In this document: piece after piece, positions 38,998 through 48,654 of the stretch
How the letters are laid out: each line of letters opens with the position of its first letter
How positions within the stretch are numbered: the stretch's first letter is position 1
Origin: QNYZ01 sp964577615
GTDB lineage: Bacteria > Desulfobacterota > Desulfobacteria > Desulfobacterales > QNYZ01
Direction of reading: 5' to 3'
Assembly: GCA_964577615.1 (NCBI GenBank)
Contig: CAZNZW010000004.1
Span: 1-64,000 of the forward strand
DNA: 64,000 nt
Notes under the pieces: model-generated
The model's input: the letters and a program-made list of their open reading frames with translations, nothing else
What the model was told of the DNA's origin: nothing
Database searches by the model: none
Program-made: the position numbers and the translations under genes

Positions 38998-39699
38998 TTA
39001 TCGGCTCCCGGAAAACCAGTTGGCAAAAGCGAGCAGGGTCTGCTCGGGCGCTTCACCGTCCATGGAAAGAAAAGAGAGCCGGCCGGCCAGTTCCCGCCGC
39101 CGCCCGGCGGACAATGAACCGCTCCGCTCGGCAAAATCCATGATCAGGCGCTGCTCGGCAAGGGTAAACGGCCGGGGCGGCCGGCGGGCCGGATACGCCG
39201 GAATTTTCCGGCGGCCGTCTTCTGTGTCTGTGTACACCACTACGGTGCCGGCGGCCAGGTCGCCCAGGCGCTGAAATTTCCCGTTCATCACCATGGCCAC
39301 CAGGCCGGTACCATAAAACAGCGGAAAAAAATCGGCGGTCCGGAGCAGATTGCGCAGCAGCGCGGTGGACCAGTTCAGCGGGGTGCCGTCGGCCTGCATG
39401 ACCTCCAGCCCCAATGCCATTTTACCTGGTGTGGCCCGTTTGTACATTTCGAAAAGCACCGGATAAAACCACTCCATCAGGAAGATGAAGATCATGACGG
39501 CCGCCGTTCCCACTCCGCCAAACAGCGTTGAAACCGAAACCATCAGAACGATGAAATAGGCCACGGCCCGGATGGCCATGTCGATGGCCCAGGCCATACC
39601 CCGGGCCACGGGGCCGGCCGGCCGTAAAACCAGGGGAATCCCCTCCGGGGTCTCGTAGTCAAAAAGGGTGTCCAGGCCGGATGAGGCGATGGCGTTCAC
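38998..39699 (-). CDS. RDD family membrane protein
   Basis: 233 aa. The RDD domain covers about 20-165: RGMAWAIDMAIRAVAY, two to three helices, GKMALGLEVMQADG, then LGDLAAGTVVVYTD. RDD proteins are small integral membrane proteins of uncertain transport role. A C-terminal soluble tail (about 165-233) is extra. The ATG overlaps the preceding stop by four nt. Confidence 0.88.
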   Translation of the reverse strand: MNAIASSGLDTLFDYETPEGIPLVLRPAGPVARGMAWAIDMAIRAVAYFIVLMVSVSTLFGGVGTAAVMIFIFLMEWFYPVLFEMYKRATPGKMALGLEVMQADGTPLNWSTALLRNLLRTADFFPLFYGTGLVAMVMNGKFQRLGDLAAGTVVVYTDTEDGRRKIPAYPARRPPRPFTLAEQRLIMDFAERSGSLSAGRRRELAGRLSFLSMDGEAPEQTLLAFANWFSGSR

Positions 39700-40943
39700 G
39701 AATAAAACAGATCCCGGTAGCCGGTGTAGATCGACAGGCTGACCACCGATATAACCGGTACCATCACCACCATCATCACCAGAGGGAAGATAAACATGGC
39801 TGGCAGCGCGCCCTGTACGCTGAAAAAGAGCGGGACCAGAATGGCCATGGCAATGCCGGAGATGATGGTGATGCCCATGAAGAGGAGCATGAGCACCAGC
39901 CCGTAAACGGTAAACGGCCAGAAATTTTTCCAGCAGGCCGCAAAACTGAGTTTCATGGCCGGCCAGGCATCGTAACCGTTTATCGCAATCAGCGGGGTCG
40001 CAAACCAGGCCGCCATATAGAGCGGTATGGACACCCCCAGACTGACAAGAAATCCGACCACAAGCATTAATATATTTCCACTAGAAAAAGACTCGGGAGA
40101 AACCGCGCCCGTAAAGATCGACACCCCGAAAAAGAGAAAAAGAGGCGCCACGCAAACGAGTATTCCCAGGACCATCAGGAGGGCGAACAGCATCAACTGG
40201 TTTCGATTGATGGCAAATCCGGCGAACAGATAATTGAGCTGAAAAATGTCACCGTCGTTATGCGCCTGGGCCCCCAGCATCAGCCCGCCGAAAAAAACCG
40301 GGAAAAGGAAGTATCCGATAAACGGGCCGATCAGTGGTACCAGATTGGTCAACAATCCCAGAAAATACATCAGGGCAATGGCCCCCATCCAGGCCCAGGG
40401 GCGTTCCTTCAGCATACTGTAGGCATCCATCAGCCATTGCCAGCCCTGACCGGCCCGGACTTTCCGGGGCGTACCGAAACGGGTTTTGTCTGCCTCTTCC
40501 GCGTCCAGATCCGCCCGTGGTGCGGCATACGGGTTGGCCGATGACGCTCCGGCCGCGCCGATGTTTTCAGCAGATGGCGATACCAGGGGCGGTCCGGCCG
40601 GTTTGAGTGGTGTGTCGGACGATTTGGCCGGGGTATCGGGCGGCACCGGGGGCGGGCCAGCGGGACCGGCCGGGGCCTGACTGGCCATTTCGGCGGACGG
40701 CGCCGCCGGGGTTGGCACCAGTTCAACGACCAGGCCGGCCTGTTCCAAGTTGCGGCGGATGGTTTCCCCTGTTTTCCGGTCAACGTCTTTTTTCACGATC
40801 ACCTGTTTTCCGGCGGACACCAGCTGATCGGCCTGATCCGCCGGCAGGCCAAACCGGGCCGTTAATTTTTTTGACGTGTCGCCCGGTTCACACCCTGTCC
40901 GCAGATGCCCCAGAAAGACAACCTGATAGGTAGTAGATTCCAT
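39696..40943 (-). CDS. BPSS1780-like membrane protein with N-terminal SPOR-like domain
   Basis: 415 aa from ATG 40943, behind AAGGA; the longer in-frame start adds 28 basic residues that do not belong. Residues 1-72 form a small alpha/beta domain (YQVVFLGHL, then KDVDRKTGETIRRNLEQAG), a Pro/Ala-rich spacer follows (73-140), and a six-helix membrane domain occupies about 160-410. DAYSMLKERPWAWMGAIALM and FFGGLMLGAQA resemble the BPSS1780/DUF4013 group. First gene of the eight-gene module; function unknown. Confidence 0.75.
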   Translation of the reverse strand: MESTTYQVVFLGHLRTGCEPGDTSKKLTARFGLPADQADQLVSAGKQVIVKKDVDRKTGETIRRNLEQAGLVVELVPTPAAPSAEMASQAPAGPAGPPPVPPDTPAKSSDTPLKPAGPPLVSPSAENIGAAGASSANPYAAPRADLDAEEADKTRFGTPRKVRAGQGWQWLMDAYSMLKERPWAWMGAIALMYFLGLLTNLVPLIGPFIGYFLFPVFFGGLMLGAQAHNDGDIFQLNYLFAGFAINRNQLMLFALLMVLGILVCVAPLFLFFGVSIFTGAVSPESFSSGNILMLVVGFLVSLGVSIPLYMAAWFATPLIAINGYDAWPAMKLSFAACWKNFWPFTVYGLVLMLLFMGITIISGIAMAILVPLFFSVQGALPAMFIFPLVMMVVMVPVISVVSLSIYTGYRDLFYS

Positions 40944-41076
40944 TTTTTCATCCTTTTTCAGATTCCGGTTGCTTTTTTCAGGTAAGTATTTCCGTTTCCG
41001 TGCCAGACCTTTATTAAAACGTTTCACTGGAAACAGTCAACAATCTATAATCGTAAAAGATACAACAGGCTCTGGT

Positions 41077-41487
41077 TCAGACGCCGGGTGAAGCTGATGG
41101 AGATGTCTCCGTGTCATTGGCAATTTCAATCAGATTGCCATCCGGATCCCTGAAGTAGAAAGAAAGGATGGAATGGCGGGCGCCCGCGCGCGCCACCGGC
41201 CCTTCGATGATGGGTACTCCCATATTTTTAACATGCGCCATGGCTTTTTCGAGGGGCGTCTTCGTCATAAAGCATACGTCCTGCGCACCGGGCATCGGCA
41301 CATTAGCCGCTGGATCAATTTCCCCGCCCTGCGGATGAAGGTTGATTTTCTGCCGGCCGAACACCAGGGAGATACGGCCCCTGGCATCGGTCCTTACGTT
41401 CATACCGAGAACAATGCGGTAAAAACGAACGGTTTCTTCAATATTTTTAACCGTCAGGACGATATGGTCGATGTGGGAAATATCCAT
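41077..41487 (-). CDS. VOC (glyoxalase/dioxygenase) superfamily protein
   Basis: 136 aa, one two-module VOC fold. Candidate metal ligands: His in HIDHIVLTV (residue 8), His in INLHPQG (about 52) and Glu in DPDGNLIEI (about 121). Similar small proteins are annotated as virulence-associated or biphenyl-dioxygenase-like, without a proven reaction. It stands alone between the MoxR module and pepA. Confidence 0.85.
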   Translation of the reverse strand: MDISHIDHIVLTVKNIEETVRFYRIVLGMNVRTDARGRISLVFGRQKINLHPQGGEIDPAANVPMPGAQDVCFMTKTPLEKAMAHVKNMGVPIIEGPVARAGARHSILSFYFRDPDGNLIEIANDTETSPSASPGV

Positions 41488-41648
41488 TGCGCCCCTTTTT
41501 CCTCGATAACCGGTTTTCCGCAGTATTCCGGCCCGTGGGGATTTGACTGTTCAACCGGCAGGCGCCTGTTGGGTTCATTGATTCCCGCCGGGCAGAATGA
41601 TACCAGACAGGCTCAGAAAATGTCCAGATGTACACCCATTTATTTTCA

Positions 41649-41677
41649 TTGACTCGCCATGTGACGCTGATTATACA
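41649..41677 (+). promoter_or_regulatory. Sigma70-type promoter of pepA
   Basis: TTGACT (41649-41654), 17-nt spacer, TATACA (41672-41677), about 60 nt before the pepA start codon and its AAAGGAG (41728-41734). The rest of the 41488-41743 gap shows nothing else. Confidence 0.7.
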
Positions 41678-41743
41678 TTTTACCGGGTCATTTGATCTCA
41701 GAGCAAACGGTTCCGCATTTTACACATAAAAGGAGAAATTTTC

Positions 41744-43219
41744 ATGCTGCAGCTTTCGACAGTCGATCCCGTTAAAACTAAACTGGCCCTGCTCGTCATT
41801 CCGGTCGCCGAAGACAACCCCCTCGGCGGAGACCGGACCCTGACCGCCCTGATCCGGAAAGTCAAAGCGCTTAAAGAATTCAAAGGCGCCAGAGATGACT
41901 CCCTCATGCTTTACGAATCGCCGAAAATCAAGGCGGACCGCGTGCTCTTTCTTGGATTGGGGAAAAGCGGGGAAATCAACGCCGAGCGATTGCGCAGCAT
42001 GGCCGGCGAGGCTGTGAAAAAAGCGATCGCCTCAGGCCTTGCCGACATCGCGTTTTTCATCCCGCCGGCCAGACATCTGCCTCTGGACAAAACACAGGTT
42101 CTGACAGCCATTGCCGAAGGGGCCCGTCTGGCCAATCATCGGTTTGACAGATACAAGAAACCGACGCATCCGCCTTTAAAACGGATCAAGATGCTTGTCA
42201 GCGCCCCGGCCAAGGCCGGTGACCGCGCTCTGCTGGCCAGAATCGACACGGTCTGCGAAGGGACCCTGACGGCCCGGGACTGGATCAACACGACGGCCAA
42301 TGATAAACCACCGGCGGTTTTTGCCCGCGAAATTAAACGGATCGCGCTGAAAACCGGTCTGAAGGTCGATGTCTACGATGAGCGCTGGCTGAAAAAAACC
42401 GGGCTGAACGCGCTGCTGGCCGTGGCACAGGGAAGTGAAAACCGGCCCCGGCTGATGGTCCTGCGGCATCGTCCCGGGAAAGGTAAAAAACCGGTTGCCC
42501 TGATCGGCAAGGGGGTGACCTTTGACTCCGGCGGTATCAATCTCAAGCCTTCCGGATCCATCGAAACCATGAAATGCGATATGTCCGGTGCCGCGGCCGT
42601 TGCTGCCACGCTCATCACCGCCGCCCGGCTGAACCTGGCAACTCCCCTGGTTGGCGTGATTCCAATGGTCGAGAACATGCCGTCGGGCAATGCCATCCGA
42701 CCCGGCGATATCGTCAAATCGTGGCTGGGAAAAACCATTGAGATCGGCAACACCGATGCCGAGGGCCGGTTGATCCTGATCGACGCCATGGCCTGGGCCA
42801 TCAAAAAGTTTTCACCGGCGGTCACCATCGACATGGCAACGCTTACCGGCGCCTGTGTCGTCGCGCTGGGGGAAAACATCGCCGGCACCTTCTCACCCGA
42901 TGATGCGCTGGCCGATGCGCTGGTGCAGGCTGGCAGAGACGTTCATGAACGCTGCTGGCGGATGCCGCTCCCGGATGATTATAAAGAGCTGCTCAAAAGT
43001 GATTTTGCCGATCTGAATAATATCAGCGCGACGCGATGGGGCGGCGCCATTACCGCGGCGCTGTTCCTGTCCGAATTCGTCAAGGATACCCGCTGGGCGC
43101 ATATCGATATCGCCGGCCCGGCTTTTTTAAAAAAAGGCGCCGCTTACGGGGAAGCCGGGGCCACCGGATTTGGTGTCCGGCTGATTTGCCGGTTTCTGGA
43201 ATCGTTTAAAGGTGTTTGA
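41744..43219 (+). CDS. pepA: Leucyl aminopeptidase (M17 family)
   Basis: 491 aa, normal for PepA. Two-metal cytosol aminopeptidase: KGVTFDSGGINLKPSG holds the first Lys and Asp ligands, DMSGAAAV the third Asp, and the signature NTDAEGRLILIDA carries Asp, Glu and the catalytic Arg. The N-terminal domain (about 1-165) mediates hexamer formation and, in E. coli, DNA binding. It has its own promoter and a strong ribosome binding site. Confidence 0.96.
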   Translation: MLQLSTVDPVKTKLALLVIPVAEDNPLGGDRTLTALIRKVKALKEFKGARDDSLMLYESPKIKADRVLFLGLGKSGEINAERLRSMAGEAVKKAIASGLADIAFFIPPARHLPLDKTQVLTAIAEGARLANHRFDRYKKPTHPPLKRIKMLVSAPAKAGDRALLARIDTVCEGTLTARDWINTTANDKPPAVFAREIKRIALKTGLKVDVYDERWLKKTGLNALLAVAQGSENRPRLMVLRHRPGKGKKPVALIGKGVTFDSGGINLKPSGSIETMKCDMSGAAAVAATLITAARLNLATPLVGVIPMVENMPSGNAIRPGDIVKSWLGKTIEIGNTDAEGRLILIDAMAWAIKKFSPAVTIDMATLTGACVVALGENIAGTFSPDDALADALVQAGRDVHERCWRMPLPDDYKELLKSDFADLNNISATRWGGAITAALFLSEFVKDTRWAHIDIAGPAFLKKGAAYGEAGATGFGVRLICRFLESFKGV

Positions 43220-43259
43220 TAAAGGTATCTGCCCCCCCGTTTCCCGCCACAAAGAAATC

Positions 43260-43298
43260 CGGCCGGATGGGTCCGCAATCCGGGCGCCCGTCCGGCCG
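43260..43298. terminator. Hairpin between convergent pepA and SH3/AMIN gene
   Basis: CGGCCGGATGGG (43260-43271) pairs with CCCGTCCGGCCG (43287-43298), 12 bp with one G-U, 15-nt loop. There is no T-run, so it may be a Rho-assisted or 3'-end stabilising structure serving both strands. Confidence 0.45.
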
Positions 43299-43339
43299 AA
43301 TCTGCCGATTTCACGCCCCTGCTGGTTTCCAACGCCCGC

Positions 43340-44416
43340 CTATTTAAACCGGATATCCAGCTGATAAATATTGTCTTCCATGATAAACTGCTGCTCGACG
43401 ATATAATCGTGTTCGGGAATCAGATCGACCACAACGCGTATCTTCGGCTTTTTTCCCGCATGTATCCCCAGGCGGATGGCCCGGACAATCCCCGTTCCAT
43501 ATTCGACCTTTTTTTTCATCCCCGGAGACAGGTGCAGCCCGAAAAAATCGCTGACCACCCGGGGACGCTCGCCTTCCAGCACCATGGTGTGGGGAAGATG
43601 ATAATTATTTAACACGATCTTGACAGTTTGCCGGTCGGCCACAGGGGTTTCAACAAGGATGGCCCGGATGAGGTTGTCGTCCGCCGCCGGCTGTGCAGGC
43701 GCATCCATCGAGAATAACATGCCATGAGCCCATCCTGTCCGGCCATCCTCGGTGTTGATCTGGTACCATCCGTCACGGGAGGCACTCACGGAAACTTTGT
43801 CGCCCTGTTTCAGATAAAAGAGGGTTCTGGCATCTGTGGACGGGGATTGGCGGACCCGCCCCACCGGGATTTTGACGTATAGCGTCTCCGGGCCTGAAAC
43901 CAGATCCGACTTTGGGTCGGATTTGCGATCCATTGTTTTGCTGAGGGCCGGATCCGGATTCGGCTTCTCTTTCCCGGCAAGCAGCTCTCCATCCTTTTCC
44001 ACCGCCGCTGACGCCAGCGGACGATCCGCTGCCGCCTCCGGCAGAGGATCGTCGCTGGTTACCGTTTTGTCTGGTTTTTCACCGGCCAGGGCCGCAGAGG
44101 CGTCCTCCCCCCCGGTATCCGGGGCCGCCGGCGTCTTTTCCGCGTCAGTATCCGTGCCCCCTTCGGACGCCGTTTTCTCTTCAACAGGCTGCGGCAAGTC
44201 CGCTGACACCTCTTTATTTCCCGGCAACGCCGGATGCGGCGGTGTCACTTTGTAACGTGCCGGGGGCGCAACAGCCACCGCCGCCCCCCCCAACCCGGAC
44301 TGCGCCTCCTTATCGTTGGCAAAAATATTGTATAAGATATAGCCAGCGCCAACAGCCACCATAAGCAGAACAATGGCCGCTCCCCAAAAACCCGGTTTAT
44401 TTTTTTTATTTGTCAT
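43340..44416 (-). CDS. Membrane-anchored SH3/AMIN domain protein
   Basis: 358 aa. N-terminal transmembrane helix (about 10-30), a long Pro/Ala/Glu/Lys-rich periplasmic linker (about 45-180), a bacterial SH3 domain (about 182-245: GRVRQSPSTDA, then WYQINTEDGRTGWAHG), and a C-terminal AMIN-like beta domain (about 255-358). AMIN and SH3 modules bind peptidoglycan or secretin complexes, so this is probably a cell-envelope protein. No enzyme domain is attached. Confidence 0.82.
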   Translation of the reverse strand: MTNKKNKPGFWGAAIVLLMVAVGAGYILYNIFANDKEAQSGLGGAAVAVAPPARYKVTPPHPALPGNKEVSADLPQPVEEKTASEGGTDTDAEKTPAAPDTGGEDASAALAGEKPDKTVTSDDPLPEAAADRPLASAAVEKDGELLAGKEKPNPDPALSKTMDRKSDPKSDLVSGPETLYVKIPVGRVRQSPSTDARTLFYLKQGDKVSVSASRDGWYQINTEDGRTGWAHGMLFSMDAPAQPAADDNLIRAILVETPVADRQTVKIVLNNYHLPHTMVLEGERPRVVSDFFGLHLSPGMKKKVEYGTGIVRAIRLGIHAGKKPKIRVVVDLIPEHDYIVEQQFIMEDNIYQLDIRFK

Positions 44417-44659
44417 ATCTGTCTCTTCTCAGGAACGAATGCATACTTTTTTTCTACCAAAAATGAAGTAAAAGAACAAGAGCATACGCTGGTTATGGTA
44501 TCCACACGAACACAATATCCCCGCTGTTTTCATTCTTGCATAAATATCGCATATGGAAAATTACCTTTTTTTGTGATATCAAGGAGTTTAACGATTGTCG
44601 ATTCCGTTGACCGGCGCCCACATTTTCACATAAGACCGCCACCTCAAAAGGAGACTTCC

Positions 44660-46351
44660 ATGGAAAAGGAAATCAGGTATGCGGATAAACCGTGGCTGGA
44701 CAATTACGGAGAGGGAACCTCTGCTGAAATAGCATTCGAAGAAACGTGTCTACCGGCGTTTCTGGATGCATCCGCCCGCAGCTTCCCCAGCAGCACCGCC
44801 CTGATTTTTCAAGGGTATAAGATGGATTATCAGCATCTCAATCAGGCGGTAAATACGTTTGCCGCCCGTTTGACGCAATTCGGGATCCAAAAGGGGGACA
44901 GCGTCGCCATCCACCTGCCCAATCTCATCCCCTGTGTTATTGCTTATTACGCCATCCTCCGAATCGGCGCGATAGCCGTGATGAACAATCCTCTTTACGC
45001 GGATCGGGAGCTGGCCCACCAGTTCAATGATTCAGAGGCAAAACTGCTTATTACCCTTGATCTTCTGGGAAACCGGATGATTGATTTAAGGCCCAGGACA
45101 AAAATCAAACAGATCATCATTGCATCCATCGGCGATTACCTGCCCTTCCCAAAAAATTTACTGTTTCCCCTGATCGGCAAAAAAAAGGGACTGGCGGCCG
45201 ATGTCAAGCCGGCATCGGATGTTTACAAATGGAAAACACTGATGGCCGGTGCGCCGGAAGCGGCGGCGGATGTCGAAATCGCCTTCAATGACACCGCCAT
45301 GTATCAGTATACGGGTGGCACGACCGGTGTTTCCAAAGGCGTGATCCTGACGCATGCCAACCTGAGCAGCAATGTCCAGCAGGTGCGATCCTGGTTTCCA
45401 AAGTTTAAACGAGGGGAAGAAATCATGCTGGGCGCCCTGCCCTTTTTCCATGTCTTCGGTTTGACCACGGCCATGAATTTTGCCGTATATATGGGCTGGG
45501 GCAATATTCTCGTTCCCAAACCCCAGCCCGCGCCCCTGCTGGACGCCATTGAAAAATTCAAACCGACTTTTGCCCCTCTGGTTCCCACCATGTATATCGG
45601 CATGCTCAATCATCCCAAAATCAAACAGACGGATCTCACTTCGATCAAGGGATGTTTTTCAGGAAGCGCGCCCCTGCCCGTTGACGTGATTCGCGAGTTT
45701 GAGGAAAAGACCGGCGCCCGCATTGTCGAAGGATACGGTTTGACCGAATCATCACCGGTCACGCATACGAATCCCTTTTCCGGGGGGAAACGTAAAGTGG
45801 GGAGTATCGGCCTGCCCCTTTCAGATACGGTCTGCCGTATTGTTGACCTTGAAACCGGTGAGACAGACATGCCAGTCGGTGAATCCGGGGAGCTGATTAT
45901 CCAAGGCCCCCAGGTGATGCAGGGGTATCTCAACCAACCCGGCGAAACAGAAAAAACCCTTACGGATGGCTGGCTGCATACCGGCGATATTGCCCGGATG
46001 GATGAAGAAGGGTATTTTTATATTGTTGACCGGAAAAAAGACATGATTATCTGCGGGGGCTACAATGTCTATCCCCGGGATATCGAAGAAGTCCTTTTTG
46101 AACACCCCTTAATCGTCGAAGCGGCGGCCATCGGTGTTCCCCATCCCACCCGTGGCGAACAGGTCAAAGCTTTCATCGTTCTCAAAGAGGGCGAAACAGC
46201 GACCGAAGCGGAAATCATTGCATACTGCAGGGAAAAACTGGCCACCTACAAACTGCCGACCCAGATCGAATTCAGAGACGCCCTGCCGAAAACCAACGTT
46301 GGCAAGATTCTCAAAAAAGATCTGAGACAGGAAAAAGAGGAACTGGCATAA
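44660..46351 (+). CDS. Long-chain acyl-CoA synthetase (FadD-like)
   Basis: 563 aa from ATG 44660, with AAAGGAG at 44647-44653; the longer in-frame ORF is not supported. ANL ligase motifs: YTGGTTGVSKG (P-loop), GYGLTESSPVTH, GWLHTGDIARMDEEGYFYIVDRKKD split over A7-A8, and the C-terminal catalytic Lys in PKTNVGKILKK. It activates medium/long-chain fatty acids to acyl-CoA at the membrane. The stop overlaps fumA in TAATG. The gap 44417-44659 shows no other gene. Confidence 0.93.
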   Translation: MEKEIRYADKPWLDNYGEGTSAEIAFEETCLPAFLDASARSFPSSTALIFQGYKMDYQHLNQAVNTFAARLTQFGIQKGDSVAIHLPNLIPCVIAYYAILRIGAIAVMNNPLYADRELAHQFNDSEAKLLITLDLLGNRMIDLRPRTKIKQIIIASIGDYLPFPKNLLFPLIGKKKGLAADVKPASDVYKWKTLMAGAPEAAADVEIAFNDTAMYQYTGGTTGVSKGVILTHANLSSNVQQVRSWFPKFKRGEEIMLGALPFFHVFGLTTAMNFAVYMGWGNILVPKPQPAPLLDAIEKFKPTFAPLVPTMYIGMLNHPKIKQTDLTSIKGCFSGSAPLPVDVIREFEEKTGARIVEGYGLTESSPVTHTNPFSGGKRKVGSIGLPLSDTVCRIVDLETGETDMPVGESGELIIQGPQVMQGYLNQPGETEKTLTDGWLHTGDIARMDEEGYFYIVDRKKDMIICGGYNVYPRDIEEVLFEHPLIVEAAAIGVPHPTRGEQVKAFIVLKEGETATEAEIIAYCREKLATYKLPTQIEFRDALPKTNVGKILKKDLRQEKEELA

Positions 46352-47958
46352 TGGTCGACTTCAACTTCACGGACATGTTCCCCCTCGCGGCAGACACCAC
46401 CACCTACCGCCGCCTGGAAACCGATACAATATCCACGGCCACTTTTAACGGCGAACCGATTGTCAAGGTTGACCCCGGCGGATTGACACTTCTGGCCGAA
46501 ACCGCTTTCCGGGACGTTTCTCATCTGCTGCGCACCGCGCACCTTGAATCACTGGCCAGAATCATAAAGGCCGCCGATGCGTCGGACAACGATCGCTATG
46601 TGGCGCTGGAAATGATTAAAAACGCGGTAATCGCCGCGGAAATGGAATTTCCCATGTGCCAGGACACGGGAACAGCCATCATCATCGGCAAAAAGGGGCA
46701 ACGCGTATGGAGTGGGGACACCGATGCCAAGGCACTGTCCCGCGGTGTTTTCAATGCCTATACCGGGAACAACCTGCGTTATTCCCAGAATGCCCCGCTG
46801 ACGATGTATGAAGAAAAAAATACCGGATGTAACCTGCCCGCCCAGATCGACCTGTATGCCACGGCCGGGGATGCCTATACTTTCCTGTTCATTGCCAAGG
46901 GCGGCGGGTCGGCCAACAAAACCTATCTCTACCAGGAAACCCGGGCCGTCCTGACCCCCGACAGTCTTGTTGATTTCATGCGCGCCAAAATGAAAACCCT
47001 GGGAACGGCCGCCTGTCCCCCGTACCATCTGGCCTTTGTCATCGGCGGCACATCGGCGGAAATGACCCTGAAAACAGTCAAACTGGCCTCGACCGGATAC
47101 CTCGACGGGCTGCCGACTTCAGGCAGTGCCACCGGCCATGCCTTCCGGGATACAGCGCTGGAAAAGACCGTGCTGGCGCTTTCCCGGGACCTCGGGATCG
47201 GCGCCCAGTTCGGCGGCAGATATTTCTGCCACGACGTTCGGGTGATCCGGCTTCCCCGCCACGGCGCCTCCTGCCCCATCGGCATCGGGGTCAGCTGCAG
47301 CGCGGACCGGAACATCAAAGCCCGGATCACGGCGGACGGCATGTTCCTGGAACAGCTCGATACCGATCCGGCCCGGTTTCTGCCGGCACCCGCGTCGGCC
47401 GACGAAAAAGCCGTGGCCATCGATCTGAACCAGCCCATGGGCAAGATCCGGGAAACGCTCACCCGGTATCCGGTGGCCACCCGGTTGTCCCTCAGCGGCC
47501 AGATCGTTGTTGCGCGCGATATCGCCCACGCCAGGCTCAAAGAACAGCTCGATCAGGGCGGTGATCTGCCCGATTATCTGAAAAAACATATTATCTACTA
47601 TGCCGGGCCGGCCAAAACGCCGCCCGGATACGCATCCGGATCATTCGGTCCCACAACGGCCGGACGCATGGATCCGTATGTGCCCCTTTTCCAGAAAAAA
47701 GGCGGCTCGCTTGTGATGCTGGCCAAGGGCAACCGGTCCAGGATAGTAACGGATGCCTGCAGGGAAAACGGGGGATTTTATCTGGGATCAATCGGCGGGC
47801 CTGCCGCCCGCCTGGGAAAGGATTGTATCACTAAAGTTGAGACACTGGCTTACCCTGAGCTGGGAATGGAAGCGATCTTCCTGATTACCGTCAAGGATTT
47901 TCCAGCATTTGTCATCGTGGACGACAAAGGTAACGATTTTTTTGAAAATTTGATGTAA
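46351..47958 (+). CDS. fumA: Class I (Fe-S) fumarate hydratase, single-chain
   Basis: 535 aa, alpha and beta parts in one chain, as in E. coli FumA/FumB. It interconverts fumarate and malate in the citric acid cycle with an oxygen-labile 4Fe-4S cluster. Cluster Cys candidates are in FPMCQDTG, NTGCNLPAQ and the ISCS-like region (VSCSADRN). The beta part has YYAGPAKTPPG and FGPTTAGRMD. One-nt overlap with the acyl-CoA ligase gene indicates co-expression of fatty-acid activation with the TCA cycle. Confidence 0.95.
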   Translation: MVDFNFTDMFPLAADTTTYRRLETDTISTATFNGEPIVKVDPGGLTLLAETAFRDVSHLLRTAHLESLARIIKAADASDNDRYVALEMIKNAVIAAEMEFPMCQDTGTAIIIGKKGQRVWSGDTDAKALSRGVFNAYTGNNLRYSQNAPLTMYEEKNTGCNLPAQIDLYATAGDAYTFLFIAKGGGSANKTYLYQETRAVLTPDSLVDFMRAKMKTLGTAACPPYHLAFVIGGTSAEMTLKTVKLASTGYLDGLPTSGSATGHAFRDTALEKTVLALSRDLGIGAQFGGRYFCHDVRVIRLPRHGASCPIGIGVSCSADRNIKARITADGMFLEQLDTDPARFLPAPASADEKAVAIDLNQPMGKIRETLTRYPVATRLSLSGQIVVARDIAHARLKEQLDQGGDLPDYLKKHIIYYAGPAKTPPGYASGSFGPTTAGRMDPYVPLFQKKGGSLVMLAKGNRSRIVTDACRENGGFYLGSIGGPAARLGKDCITKVETLAYPELGMEAIFLITVKDFPAFVIVDDKGNDFFENLM

Positions 47959-47965
47959 CGGGCGC

Positions 47966-48002
47966 TGACTGACCCGGAGCAGGCGCCAACCCGGGCCAGT
48001 CA
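47966..48002. terminator. Hairpin between convergent fumA and dsrE
   Basis: TGACTG.CCCGG (47966-47977) pairs with CCGGG.CAGTCA (to 48002), 11 pairs with one internal mismatch. No T-run on either side. Probable shared 3'-end structure. Confidence 0.45.
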
Positions 48003-48076
48003 ATCAACGCGTATTTACCCATGCCCGCAGTCCCGGGCAACGGCATGCTTCAGAAAAACAGGCCGACTAGACGCCA

Positions 48077-48391
48077 TTAAAAAACCATGTATCGGTCAAC
48101 CTCGTGGATCATTTCCGCGTGCCTCGCCTGGGTGGCAAAATCCTTGAACCCGACGCCCGGCACTTCGTCCTCGCGGCCATGAAAGCCATAGGCCCGGAAG
48201 CTGACGTCACACACGGACAGCCTGGCCTTTCCCACCAGCCGTTTGAACGCCGGCTCCAGGGTTAAATAAACGCCTTTCCCGGAAAAAAATATACGCACGT
48301 CCTTGCCCTTTGCGTGGGCCGCTTCAGTCAGATTGACCAGTTCATCGAGATGTTTATTTGAGCTTACCAGAATGCCAAGTGTATCAGCCAT
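48077..48391 (-). CDS. DsrE/TusD-like sulfurtransferase subunit
   Basis: 104 aa, DsrE-fold. Conserved Cys in LSVCDVSFRAYGF (about residue 61) sits where TusD/DsrE carries the persulfide-bearing Cys. It is the last gene of a five-gene run that also encodes a DsrF-like subunit, a short DsrH-like subunit, TusA and a YeeE transporter. Likely role: accept sulfur from TusA and pass it on. Confidence 0.82.
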   Translation of the reverse strand: MADTLGILVSSNKHLDELVNLTEAAHAKGKDVRIFFSGKGVYLTLEPAFKRLVGKARLSVCDVSFRAYGFHGREDEVPGVGFKDFATQARHAEMIHEVDRYMVF

Positions 48392-48470
48392 TTTTATCCC
48401 CTTCTTTAAAACAGATACCCGCGTGTCATTTTTTAAAATAACAGGTCCGGGTTTTTACGCTCAGCCCCGT

Positions 48471-48644
48471 CTACCACCAGCTGACAACCTTATCATGTGA
48501 AAAGATATCGTCGACCAGTTGAGACCAGTCTACATTGTCTTTGTATAATGCGACCGAAGCGGCTTCTTCACCACTGGATACGGATTCGCTTAACTGCGTA
48601 ACGACCGCATCCGGCTCACTGCGAAATATATTCAGTACCTTCAT
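48471..48644 (-). CDS. 57-aa DsrH/TusB-like small protein
   Basis: 57 aa, easily missed because of its size. ATG 48644 follows AGGAG (48651-48655) with proper spacing, and the gene lies 10 nt downstream of the DsrF-like gene. It begins MKVLNIFRSEP and ends SHDKVVSWW, resembling the N- and C-ends of DsrH/TusB (about 95 aa) with the middle shortened. It has no cysteine. Probably the third subunit of a TusBCD/DsrEFH-type complex. The assignment is an inference from ends, size and place. Confidence 0.7.
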   Translation of the reverse strand: MKVLNIFRSEPDAVVTQLSESVSSGEEAASVALYKDNVDWSQLVDDIFSHDKVVSWW

Positions 48645-48654
48645 TGTTATTCTC

